Below are positions 1 through 7,553 of a stretch of 64,000 nt of DNA, piece by piece (position 1 is the stretch's first letter; each line of letters begins with the position of its first letter). Position numbers and translations under genes: made by a program. Location: contig NZ_BCTF01000017.1 of the NCBI RefSeq assembly GCF_001571145.1, positions 62,001 to 126,000 on the forward strand, given 5' to 3'. The notes below the pieces were generated by a model that was not told the origin of the DNA, did not search any database, and saw only the letters and a program-made list of their open reading frames with translations. This DNA is from Hydrogenophaga flava NBRC 102514. Lineage in GTDB: Bacteria; Pseudomonadota; Gammaproteobacteria; Burkholderiales; Burkholderiaceae_C.

Positions 1-271
1 CGGCGGCTGCGCCCAGATTGCCACCCAGCAAGGCGCGCCGCAGCGAGGCCCCGCCGTCGACCACGAGCACACGCCCTTCCCCTGGTCCTTCGACGAGGGC
101 CTTCACCTGGGTGTTGTCGTCCAGGCACTGCACGGTCACGATCGGCCCGGCAAAGCGGCGATGGGCACCAAAGTCACGGAACACAGGTGGTAACACACGG
201 AACGCGCCACTGGCGTCGCCCTTGTGCTCGTCACCGAAGTCGCAGGTCGAAAAATCGATGGGAGAGGTCAT
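1..271 (-). CDS. rraA: RraA-like ribonuclease E activity regulator (partial, 3' end off window)
   Basis: The first 90 codons of a minus-strand gene run off the left edge. The protein begins [19 protein letters not shown] and contains [15 protein letters not shown] and [19 protein letters not shown], which match the RraA/demethylmenaquinone-methyltransferase-like fold. RraA binds RNase E and inhibits it; some relatives are 4-hydroxy-4-methyl-2-oxoglutarate aldolases. The start at 271 gives the usual RraA N-terminus. The C-terminal half is missing, so regulator and aldolase forms cannot be fully separated, although the N-terminus resembles the regulator form. Confidence 0.85.
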   Translation of the reverse strand, partial: MTSPIDFSTCDFGDEHKGDASGAFRVLPPVFRDFGAHRRFAGPIVTVQCLDDNTQVKALVEGPGEGRVLVVDGGASLRRALLGGNLGAAA

Positions 272-526
272 GGTCAGGCACTCTGGAAAGCAGGTTTTTC
301 GGAACAGAAATTGGAGCACGCTCTTCACTGTGGATTCATGAGCGGCGCGTGATACCGGGCGCAGTGTTGTTTTCGGGGCCAAAAAACCCCGACTTCCCTC
401 TGACATCGCGCAAAAAATCGGTGCTTCCACCTTGGAAGGACCATGCATCTCCATTAGCATCCGAGTCACCAGTGAGAGAGCGCGTTCTCCTCTGGCGTCA
501 AACCACTTCTAGAAGGAATCCTCAAC

Positions 527-982
527 ATGGCAACTGCAAAGAAAGCTCCTGCGAAGAAGGCCGCCCCGGCCAAGAAGGCCGCCGCTCCGGCAAAGAAGGC
601 TGCGCCCGCCAAGAAGGCCGCCGCTCCGGCGAAGAAGGCTGCACCCGCCAAGAAGGCCGCAGCTCCGGCAAAGAAGGCTGCACCCGCCAAGAAGGCCGCA
701 GCTCCCGCGAAGAAGGCCGCTCCTGCCAAGAAGCGCACCCCCAACGCTGCCTTCATGAAGGCCATGACCCCCAGCGCCGCACTGGCTGCCATCGTTGGCA
801 ACAGCCCGCTGCCCCGCACGGAAGTGACCAAGAAGGTCTGGGAATACATCAAAAAGAACAAGCTGCAGGACGCTGTCAACAAGCGCATGATCAACGCCGA
901 CGCCAAGCTGAAGGAAATCTTCAAGAAGGCCCAGGCCTCGATGTTCGAAATGACCAAGATGATCAACGAACACCTGAAGTGA
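527..982 (+). CDS. Histone H1-like AK-repeat protein with C-terminal SWIB/MDM2 domain
   Basis: This 151-residue protein has two parts. Residues 2-70 are a Lys/Ala/Pro-rich tail built from a repeated AAPAKKAAAPAKK unit, resembling bacterial histone H1-like tails that bind DNA non-specifically. Residues 71-150 form a SWIB domain, including PLPRTEVTKKVWEYIKKN. SWIB proteins of this type occur in Chlamydiae and many Burkholderiales and are presumed nucleoid-associated. The ATG at 527 follows AGAAGGAA, a good ribosome binding site. A strong terminator follows, so it is probably a monocistronic gene. Confidence 0.9.
   Translation: MATAKKAPAKKAAPAKKAAAPAKKAAPAKKAAAPAKKAAPAKKAAAPAKKAAPAKKAAAPAKKAAPAKKRTPNAAFMKAMTPSAALAAIVGNSPLPRTEVTKKVWEYIKKNKLQDAVNKRMINADAKLKEIFKKAQASMFEMTKMINEHLK
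560..733 (+). repeat. 39-bp tandem repeat encoding the AK-rich tail
   Basis: Four near-identical copies of a 13-codon unit (AAPAKK then AAAPAKK) are followed by a partial copy. Copies differ mainly at third codon positions (gcc/gct/gca, cca/ccg). The unit length is a multiple of three, so gain or loss of a copy keeps the frame and changes only tail length. Confidence 0.85.
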
Positions 983-1020
983 TCAGGTCCAGAAGGGGCA
1001 CCAGATGCTCCTCTCTGCAG

Positions 1021-1048
1021 AGAGCCGGCCTTGCCGGCTCTTTTTTTT
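1021..1048 (+). terminator. Rho-independent terminator of the SWIB gene
   Basis: A perfect 9-bp stem AGAGCCGGC/GCCGGCTCT with a CTT loop runs directly into eight T residues. It lies 39 bp after the SWIB stop and separates it from the following cyclase gene. Confidence 0.9.
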
Positions 1049-1116
1049 GCCTTTGTCTTCTGCGCCCGGACCTTTCAGATGTGAGAAACTGAAACGGCAC
1101 TTCCCCCTTTCGAGGT

Positions 1117-2949
1117 ATGACAAGCCAGCCGCACCCCAGCACCATGGGCTCTCTCGGCGAACCGGCTCCATCCCCAGAGGTGCCGCCTCTGCCGCTGATG
1201 CAGAACAAGGTGGTGCTGGTGATGGACCTGGTGGAATCCGTGAGGCTGATGGCATCGAACGAAGCGTCCGTAGTCCACCAGTGGCACGGGTTTCTCCAGC
1301 ACGCCCGTGAAGAGGTTCTGCCAAGACATGGCGGTCGCCTGGTCAAGAGCCTGGGCGATGGCATCCTGGTGGAGTTCGACGAACCGTCCCAGGCCGTCAA
1401 GGCTACGCTGCGCCTCCACCGCTATTTCGACGATGCCAATCGTCGGCGCGATGACGACAACAAGTTCTGGCTCCGCGCTGGGCTGAACGCCACCCACCTG
1501 TACATCGACGACCACGACGTGTTCGGCCATGGCGTCAACCTGGCCGCCCGGGTGGCGGGGCTCGCAGGCCCCGGAGAAACCGTGATCACGGCCAACGTGC
1601 ACGATGCCCTGGTGGACGGCGTCGATGGTGACATGGAGGACATGGGGGAGTGCTACCTCAAGCACTGGCCGGAGCCTGTCCGAACCTGGACGCTCTCCCC
1701 GCCCACCGGAACAGGCGTCGCCCTCAAACCGCCCGCTCCTGCCGCCAGACCGGAGGACTTCCGGGCGACCATCGCCGTGCTGCCCTTCGTGTCGAGGAGC
1801 AATGCGCCGGAGCACTTCGTGATCGGCGACCTGCTGGCGGACGGCGTCATCGTTCAGCTCTCGCGCAGCCAGCACCTGCGCGTCATCTCCAGGCTGTCGA
1901 CCGCCGTGCTCCGGGGCCGGGACGACGTCAACCAGACCGCGAGCCAGCAGCTGGACGCCCACTTCGTGCTGTCGGGCAGCTACGTCTCGCTGGGTGACCG
2001 TGTGCTGGTGACCGCGCAGTTGAGCGACACCCGGCGCAACGAGGTGATCTGGGCCGACCGGCTCACCGGCGACGTGATGGACGTGGTGCAGCAGGAGAGC
2101 GAGCTGATCAACGCGCTGGCGTCGACCTGCGCCGACCAGTTGCTCCACTCGGAAGTGCAACGCACCCTCACTCAGACCCTGCCCCGGCTGGACAGCAGCG
2201 CCCTGATGCTGGGTGCCATCAACCTCATGCACCGCTCCACCCGCCGGGATCTGGAGCGCAGCCAGCAGCTGCTGGAAGCTCTGGTGGACCGCCACAAGCG
2301 CTCCGTCGCTCCGTGGGCGTGGCTGGCCAAGTGGCACATCATGCAGGTGGTACAGGGCATGGCTGCGGACCCACACGCATCGTTTCAGCACGCGATTGGC
2401 ATCGCCGACCGCGCGCTGGACATGGTCCCGGAGAGCGCCTTGGCACTTGCAGTCAAAGGGCACGCCATGTGCCACCTGGGCAAGGACGTCGATGGATCGA
2501 ACCATATTCTGCTGGAGGCCACGAACGCCAACCCCAACGACCCGATGGCATGGCTCTACCGAAGCGTCTGGTCCACCATGTGGGGCACTCCTGCGGAGTC
2601 GATCATGCAGGCAGAAAACGCACTGCGACTGTCGCCGCTTGATCCGCAGAAGTACTACTTCGAGATGATGCTGGCAGGCAGCTACCTGTCCACAAATGAC
2701 CTGAACCAGGCCATTCACTACAGCAGGTGCTCGCTCAACAAAAACCGGTATCACCTGCCCAACCTGCGGATCCTGCTGACCGCCCAGTTCGAATCCGGAC
2801 AAACTTCGGACGCGAGCGAAACTTTAGCCCTGCTGCGCTCTCTGCAGCCCGAGCTAACTTTGTCAAAGTACCTTTCATCAGGCAGTCTCAGTCCGCTGCG
2901 GCAACGCACAGTGCGCGCTCTCGAGTCGCTGGGCCTTCCAAGAACCTGA
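1117..2949 (+). CDS. Class III adenylate/guanylate cyclase-TolB-like-TPR protein
   Basis: The protein has 610 residues. Residues 30-180 are a class III nucleotide cyclase domain. The two metal aspartates are D37 (VMDLVES) and D81 (KSLGDGILVEF), and the transition-state pair is N141/R145 (GHGVNLAARV), so it looks catalytically complete. Residues about 205-345 match the TolB-like/FlgO-type fold (TIAVLPFVSRS). From about 350 to the end are degenerate TPR helices. This architecture is common in alphaproteobacterial cyclases. No membrane segment or signal peptide is visible, so it is probably cytoplasmic. The preceding AGGT is a modest ribosome site, and starts at 1144 or 1198 are possible. It is the first gene of a three-gene cassette. 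Confidence 0.87.
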   Translation: MTSQPHPSTMGSLGEPAPSPEVPPLPLMQNKVVLVMDLVESVRLMASNEASVVHQWHGFLQHAREEVLPRHGGRLVKSLGDGILVEFDEPSQAVKATLRLHRYFDDANRRRDDDNKFWLRAGLNATHLYIDDHDVFGHGVNLAARVAGLAGPGETVITANVHDALVDGVDGDMEDMGECYLKHWPEPVRTWTLSPPTGTGVALKPPAPAARPEDFRATIAVLPFVSRSNAPEHFVIGDLLADGVIVQLSRSQHLRVISRLSTAVLRGRDDVNQTASQQLDAHFVLSGSYVSLGDRVLVTAQLSDTRRNEVIWADRLTGDVMDVVQQESELINALASTCADQLLHSEVQRTLTQTLPRLDSSALMLGAINLMHRSTRRDLERSQQLLEALVDRHKRSVAPWAWLAKWHIMQVVQGMAADPHASFQHAIGIADRALDMVPESALALAVKGHAMCHLGKDVDGSNHILLEATNANPNDPMAWLYRSVWSTMWGTPAESIMQAENALRLSPLDPQKYYFEMMLAGSYLSTNDLNQAIHYSRCSLNKNRYHLPNLRILLTAQFESGQTSDASETLALLRSLQPELTLSKYLSSGSLSPLRQRTVRALESLGLPRT

Positions 2950-2971
2950 GTCCAATTTATAAGGAGATGAC

Positions 2972-4051
2972 ATGAGTGCAGGAGTCAGTGCCGGAGTGAG
3001 CGCTGGGGTGAGTGCGGGAGTCAGTGCTGGTGTGAGCGCGGGTGTCAGTGCTGGTGTCGCGGGTGCCAGTCTGTTCTCTGCCGATGCCCTGACCATTAGT
3101 CGATCTGCAATAGCAGGCCCGTTTGCCGGAGCAGTGCTCCATCCCGCCACGCCCGGGTTCAACCAGGACCAGAACCTGCGCCTCTGGGCCGACGGTCCGC
3201 GGATGACCACCTGTTTCGAACAGCTGATCGAAGGCCTATCCATCACCGCGTCGGCCAGCACCAAACAGGCCGACCTGAAGTTCGCCAACCTCGGCGCGAC
3301 CACGATCAAGAACCGGACTCTGGTGCAGCTGCAGGGCCCGTCAAAAAACCTGCTCAAGCAGCAGCTGGATCTGGTCGCGGCCTACGCGGATCTGCGCGGC
3401 GACCGGGCCGCCGAGGTGCTCGATCAGCTCACCGCACCGGTCGGCTACTGGTCCGCCGTGCTGGGGCTGACGGCCCACCGCCACAAGAAGACATTGCAGC
3501 TGATCGAAATCGCGCTCGGTCTGTGCGTACACGTCGAGATGCGCCTCAAGCACATCTTTGCCACCCTGCGGCCTGTGGAGCTGTCGCCACAGATCCAGCC
3601 CATGATCCCCACGCCGGGGCACGGCAGCTGGCCCAGCGGCCACTCCACCGAAGCGTTCGCGGTGGCAACGCTGCTGGAGGCGTTCATGGACCAGACCCGC
3701 CCCGGCAAGAACGACGGCCAGAACAGCCGCACGCAGCTGCAGCGCCTGGCCGCACGCATCGCGGTCAATCGCACCGTGGCCGGAGTCCACTACCCGGTGG
3801 ACAGCGCCGTCGGCCGTCTGCTGGGCACCAGCCTCGGCGAGTTCTTCGTGGCCCGTGCTACCGCTGGCAGCGTCCGCTTGCGGGGCTTCGACAGCGACAA
3901 GTTCGTAGAAGCCGATGGCGCCCCCAAGGATTTCAAGCTCAGCGACCCCATGGACGCGGGTGCCTACAGCGTGGGTGGACCGGCGATCCCGCTGCCCCAG
4001 GCCGACACCCTGGGCTGGCTGTGGCAGGAGGCCCTGAAGGAGTGGTCATGA
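2972..4051 (+). CDS. PAP2 / vanadium-haloperoxidase-fold protein with N-terminal SAGV repeat
   Basis: The protein has 359 residues and starts 22 bp after the cyclase gene behind a strong AAGGAG site. All three PAP2 active-site motifs are visible: K193...R200-P201 (KHIFATLRP), P221-S-G-H224 (PSGHSTEAFA) and R267...H273...D277 (NRTVAGVHYPVD). The fold is shared by acid phosphatases and vanadium haloperoxidases, and sequence alone does not decide between phosphatase and haloperoxidase activity. No clear transmembrane helices are seen, unlike lipid phosphatases. Residues 2-29 are seven perfect SAGV repeats of unknown role. The stop overlaps the next start (ATGA), so translation is probably coupled. 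Confidence 0.85.
   Translation: MSAGVSAGVSAGVSAGVSAGVSAGVSAGVAGASLFSADALTISRSAIAGPFAGAVLHPATPGFNQDQNLRLWADGPRMTTCFEQLIEGLSITASASTKQADLKFANLGATTIKNRTLVQLQGPSKNLLKQQLDLVAAYADLRGDRAAEVLDQLTAPVGYWSAVLGLTAHRHKKTLQLIEIALGLCVHVEMRLKHIFATLRPVELSPQIQPMIPTPGHGSWPSGHSTEAFAVATLLEAFMDQTRPGKNDGQNSRTQLQRLAARIAVNRTVAGVHYPVDSAVGRLLGTSLGEFFVARATAGSVRLRGFDSDKFVEADGAPKDFKLSDPMDAGAYSVGGPAIPLPQADTLGWLWQEALKEWS
2975..3058 (+). repeat. 12-bp tandem repeat (seven SAGV codon units)
   Basis: Seven consecutive copies of a 12-bp unit (agtgcaggagtc and variants) encode SAGV directly after the start codon. Synonymous drift between copies is limited to wobble positions. Copy-number change would stay in frame. Confidence 0.9.
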
Positions 4052-6045
4052 GTGGGGCGCGCGCTCCCCAGCCCTGGCAGCCGCTGCCCAAAGGCGAGGT
4101 CACCGGCACGGACTGGTCTCTGCCCAGCAGCATCGAGGGCGCCGACCCCTACCTCGCATGGGCAGAAGCCGATCGTTTTGAAGGCTACCGTCTGGGCGAA
4201 GGCGCGGCCGCCCAGCCCAGGTGGCTGCCGATCATCATCGAACTCCATCCCGGTTTCGGCATTCAGGATCTGCTGCAGGCGTCCGACGTGAAGTGGCTGC
4301 AGGTGCCCAAGGCCTATCTGCTGCTGCCGGGGCTGCGTTTCTGCACGGCACGCGCGCGCAAAGGCTTTTTCAAGGAGATGCGCAAGCGCTCGGACCTGGC
4401 CGGCATCGTCCGACGCTATGAGCTCGGCCTGCCCGTGGAGGAGCACACCGGACCACTGACCGACCCGGCTTTGCCCGGCGACACGGTGCCCCCCTGCCCG
4501 GATCGCGTGGGCGGCAAGGTGATCGGCATCATCGACGGCGGTCTTGCGATGGCCAACACCGCCTTCCTGAAGCCCGACGGAGAGCCGCGGGTGCGCCACT
4601 TCTGGCGACAGGACGAGTTCGGCGGCCCGCACGGACCGGGCATGGGCCGCCACCTGCGCAGCCGCCTGGACCCGAAACGCGCCGGTCCGACGCCGCCCGT
4701 CATGGGCTACGGCCATGAGCTGACGGCAGCCGACATCCGCGCCGCCATGGACCGGTTCACGAGAGACGGTTCGGTCGACGAGGACGACCTGTACGACTAC
4801 CTGCAGTGCTGGGACCTGAAGCATCCGCTCAACCACGGCACCGTGGTGGCCAGCCTGGCCGCCGGCCCCTGGCTGGCCACCGCCCGCATGAGCAGTGCGG
4901 CCCACACCCCGGACATGACGCCGGCCCACGACGAGGCCAGCCGCGCGCCTCTGATCGCGGTGCAGCTGGACTGGTCCAACGTGATCGACACCTCGGGCGG
5001 GGCGATGAACGTGAGTGTGCTGGACGCGCTGCTGTTCATCCTGAACCGGGTGACCACCGACGCGAAGCTGGTGGTCAACATCAGCTGGGGCACGCTGGCT
5101 GGTCCTCACGACGGAACCTCGGTGCTTGAGGCTGCCATCGATCATCTGATTGCGCTGTGCACGCCAGAGCGCCTCGAAGTCTTCATTCCGGCGGGCAACG
5201 GTTACCAGGACCGCACCCATGTGAACCAGACGCTGCTGCCAGGGGGCGCGCCCGCCGAACTGCACTGGCATATCCAGCCCGACGACCGGACCCAGAGTTT
5301 TCTCGAGTTGTGGCTGGGCGACCCGGACCTGCCCGAGGAAGCGCTGCAGGACATCCGCATCGAAGTCACGCTGCCCGGCGGGCAGGTGCTCGGGCCCATG
5401 ACCGTCGGCAATGCGGGTTGCTGGCCCTCCACCACCGCGCCCCAGCTGGCGCTGGTGTTTCCCAGAAAGACTGCGCTGGGCCGGCACGGCACCTGCGCCC
5501 TGCTCGCCCTGTGCCCGACGGCCTCGCACCACCCCGAGGACCGGCTGGCCCCAGCCGGCGTCTGGCAGGTGAAGGTTCACAACGGCGGGCTCAACCCGGT
5601 GGTGCTGGACGCCTACGTGGAGCGGGACGATGTGGCCCAGGGGACCTACACGGGCGCCCGCCAGTCCGCCATGCTGGACAGTTTCTACGACACCAGCGGC
5701 AACATCGACAGCTTCATCGACCACCCCGACAACCCGACGCCGATCCGGCGCAGCGGGGTGTTCAACAGCATCGGGACGGGACAGCGATCGGTCTCTGTTG
5801 GCGGCATCCGCTTCGCCAGCAGCGCCTTCGACCCGGCCGCCCGCTACAGCCCCAGGCTACCGGACCCGGACGCCACTCGCCTGCCCCAGCGCAACGGTGT
5901 CAAAAAGGTGCCGGACGAACTGGCTGTGAGCGACGAGAGCACGGCATTGTGGGGGGTGCTGGGTGCTGGCAGCCGCAGCGGCGCATCGGTGCGCATGTAT
6001 GGCACCAGCTGTGCGGCGCCTCAGATCGCCAGAAAACGGCTCTGA
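4048..6045 (+). CDS. Subtilisin-like serine peptidase (S8 family), short C-terminus
   Basis: The protein has 665 residues, beginning at the ATG that overlaps the preceding stop. The full S8 set is present in order: Asp163 (VIGIIDGGLA), His263 (LNHGTVVASLAAG), oxyanion Asn384 (IPAGNGYQ) and Ser654 (MYGTSCAAPQ). No signal peptide is visible, so a cytoplasmic protease is likely. The spacing between Asn and Ser is large and contains a beta-rich insert (about 410-560). The protein stops only 11 residues after the catalytic Ser, whereas subtilases usually carry a further helix, so it may be C-terminally truncated. It ends 9 bp before the convergent Crp-type gene. Confidence 0.85.
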   Translation: MSGARAPQPWQPLPKGEVTGTDWSLPSSIEGADPYLAWAEADRFEGYRLGEGAAAQPRWLPIIIELHPGFGIQDLLQASDVKWLQVPKAYLLLPGLRFCTARARKGFFKEMRKRSDLAGIVRRYELGLPVEEHTGPLTDPALPGDTVPPCPDRVGGKVIGIIDGGLAMANTAFLKPDGEPRVRHFWRQDEFGGPHGPGMGRHLRSRLDPKRAGPTPPVMGYGHELTAADIRAAMDRFTRDGSVDEDDLYDYLQCWDLKHPLNHGTVVASLAAGPWLATARMSSAAHTPDMTPAHDEASRAPLIAVQLDWSNVIDTSGGAMNVSVLDALLFILNRVTTDAKLVVNISWGTLAGPHDGTSVLEAAIDHLIALCTPERLEVFIPAGNGYQDRTHVNQTLLPGGAPAELHWHIQPDDRTQSFLELWLGDPDLPEEALQDIRIEVTLPGGQVLGPMTVGNAGCWPSTTAPQLALVFPRKTALGRHGTCALLALCPTASHHPEDRLAPAGVWQVKVHNGGLNPVVLDAYVERDDVAQGTYTGARQSAMLDSFYDTSGNIDSFIDHPDNPTPIRRSGVFNSIGTGQRSVSVGGIRFASSAFDPAARYSPRLPDPDATRLPQRNGVKKVPDELAVSDESTALWGVLGAGSRSGASVRMYGTSCAAPQIARKRL

Positions 6046-6054
6046 GTCTGGCCG

Positions 6055-6702
6055 TCACCAGCGCGCTGGCAGCGCCTTGAGCAGCCAGATCCAGCGCTCG
6101 CGCACGGCGACGTAGCCGCCGGTTTCCAGGTCCTTGAGCAGGCGTGACACCATTTCGCGCGAACACGCGAGGTGCTGCGCCAGTTCCTGGTGGGTGAGGC
6201 GCTCTGCAAGCCGGCGCTCGCCAGAGGCTTCAGGCTCCTGCGCCAACTGGTTGAGCAGTCGCACCAGGCGCCCGTACACGTCGATGAGGGCCACATTGCC
6301 GGCGCTCTCAGTCGCCAGCCGCGCGCGGCGGATCAGTCGGGCCATGAGCTCCAGTGCGAACTCGGGGTGCTGGGCGATGTAGTTCAGCAGCACGGCACGG
6401 GAGATGACGGAACAGGTCGTTGCATCGACCGCCTCCACGTTGGCCGACCGGGGGCCACCGTCGAGCGACATTTCGCCCACATATTCCAGAGGGCCGTAGA
6501 AGCCCAGGGTCAGTTCCTTGCCGTTGCCATCACCGAGGAAGGCCCGCAGGCGCCCCTGCAGCACGATGTAGATCGTGTCCCCGGACTCACCTTCCTGGAT
6601 CAGCAGCGCGCCGTTGCGGTAGCGCCGCTGCACGCCCAGTGCCGCCAGCGCCTGGATGTGGGAGGAAGGCTCTGTGCTGGCAGGAAGGAAGGCGGCGGAC
6701 AT
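6055..6702 (-). CDS. Crp/Fnr-family transcriptional regulator
   Basis: The protein has 215 residues. The N-terminal cNMP-binding fold (about 20-140) has a recognisable phosphate cassette, VGEMSLDGGPRSANV, with Glu, Arg and Ser kept and one residue fewer between Glu and Arg than in many relatives. The C-terminal winged helix contains LTHQELAQHLACSREMVSRLLKDLE. No Fnr-type cysteine cluster is present. It lies 6 bp downstream of the LuxR-type gene on the same strand, so the two probably form an operon. Its ligand is unknown. Its proximity to a class III cyclase is suggestive but not proof of cAMP control. Confidence 0.88.
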   Translation of the reverse strand: MSAAFLPASTEPSSHIQALAALGVQRRYRNGALLIQEGESGDTIYIVLQGRLRAFLGDGNGKELTLGFYGPLEYVGEMSLDGGPRSANVEAVDATTCSVISRAVLLNYIAQHPEFALELMARLIRRARLATESAGNVALIDVYGRLVRLLNQLAQEPEASGERRLAERLTHQELAQHLACSREMVSRLLKDLETGGYVAVRERWIWLLKALPARW

Positions 6703-6708
6703 CCGGGC

Positions 6709-7422
6709 TCATGGTTGGGCAAACTCCATGGCATTGTGCTGCATCGCGGAGATCACCCGCAAGGCGGGCACCATGGGCGGCAGGCTGTGCACCTTCTGCA
6801 TCAGGGCCCGGATGCTGCCGCAGCCGGTTTTTTCGCGCAACGCCTTGATCTGGCTGCGCACGGTGGACTCGGCCACCTTGTGGTCGGCAGCGATCTCGGG
6901 AATCGAGGCGCCGCGGCACAGGGCCAGCAGCACCGCCTCTTCGCTGGGGCTGAGGTTCTGCGAGCGGGCGAACATGCGCAGCGCCAGGTTGTCGCAGGCG
7001 TTCTTGCGAGAGAGCAGCACCAGCACGGTGGGCGCGTCGAACTCCAGCGGGTGGCTCAGCGGCACAAACGCCAGCGACAGTTCGTGTTCGCCTTGCTTGA
7101 GCTGCAACAGGCGGCGCTGGCCGCGCAGCGCGTGCTCCAGGGCGCTCTGGATCTGGGTGGTGAGCTCGGTGTTGCGCCCCAGCAGAGAGCGCGCATGGGT
7201 GACGATCACCCGGCCGGTCGACATTTCGTGCCGCGCCAGGTGGTTGGCGTGGCGGATGTGGCCCTGGGCGTCGATCACCAGCAGGCCGTAGTCGACTTCG
7301 TCCAGCACCCGCAACAGCAGGTCCTGTCCCAGGCTGTCCGGCACCGGCTGCGTGCGCTCGGCGTGGAAGTACAGGTCGCTGGTGGTGCGGTCCATCAGGT
7401 GGCGTTGGGCGGTGGTTTCCAT
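6709..7422 (-). CDS. PAS-like/LuxR-type helix-turn-helix regulator
   Basis: The protein has 237 residues. The C-terminal LuxR/GerE helix-turn-helix is clear (NLSPSEEAVLLALCRG, then IPEIAADHKVAESTVRSQI). Residues about 30-130 look like a PAS-type sensor (DYGLLVIDAQGHIRHANHLA). I chose the start METTAQRH at 7422 because AGGAAA stands just upstream; a longer reading to 7491 lacks such a site. It has no receiver domain, so it is not a classical response regulator. It is the first gene of the two-gene operon with the Crp-type regulator. Confidence 0.85.
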   Translation of the reverse strand: METTAQRHLMDRTTSDLYFHAERTQPVPDSLGQDLLLRVLDEVDYGLLVIDAQGHIRHANHLARHEMSTGRVIVTHARSLLGRNTELTTQIQSALEHALRGQRRLLQLKQGEHELSLAFVPLSHPLEFDAPTVLVLLSRKNACDNLALRMFARSQNLSPSEEAVLLALCRGASIPEIAADHKVAESTVRSQIKALREKTGCGSIRALMQKVHSLPPMVPALRVISAMQHNAMEFAQP

Positions 7423-7520
7423 GGCGCTTTCCTCGTGTGTTGCGGATGGGGAAAGCTTAGAAACCAGGCAGGGTCTTGAGGCGTGTGCCATTGCCCACCG
7501 GCCTGTGACCTATTCACAAA

Positions 7521-7544
7521 GTTTGTTGCCAGAAGACAACAAAC
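7521..7544. promoter_or_regulatory. Inverted repeat upstream of the LuxR-Crp operon
   Basis: GTTTGTTG and CAACAAAC form a perfect 8-bp inverted repeat around an 8-bp spacer. It lies between the stop of the ThDP enzyme and the LuxR-type start, about 100 bp upstream of the latter. It could be a dimeric-regulator operator for the LuxR-Crp operon. A weak terminator of the ThDP gene is also possible, although the stem is AT-rich and lacks a long T tract. Confidence 0.4.
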
Positions 7545-7553
7545 ACACCCCGC

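Noticed and set aside
560-733. 39-bp repeats considered as an iteron or CRISPR array
   Set aside because: They are coding, have no unique spacers and give the known AK-rich tail pattern.
2975-3058. Short tandem repeats considered as a CRISPR array
   Set aside because: The units are 12 bp, contiguous without spacers and in frame with a coding region.
5157-6080. A second plus-strand frame that might extend the subtilase by frameshift
   Set aside because: It ends QKTALSLAVTSALAAP, with no subtilase C-terminal helix beyond a few residues, and runs into the convergent regulator gene. A rescue by frameshift is not supported.
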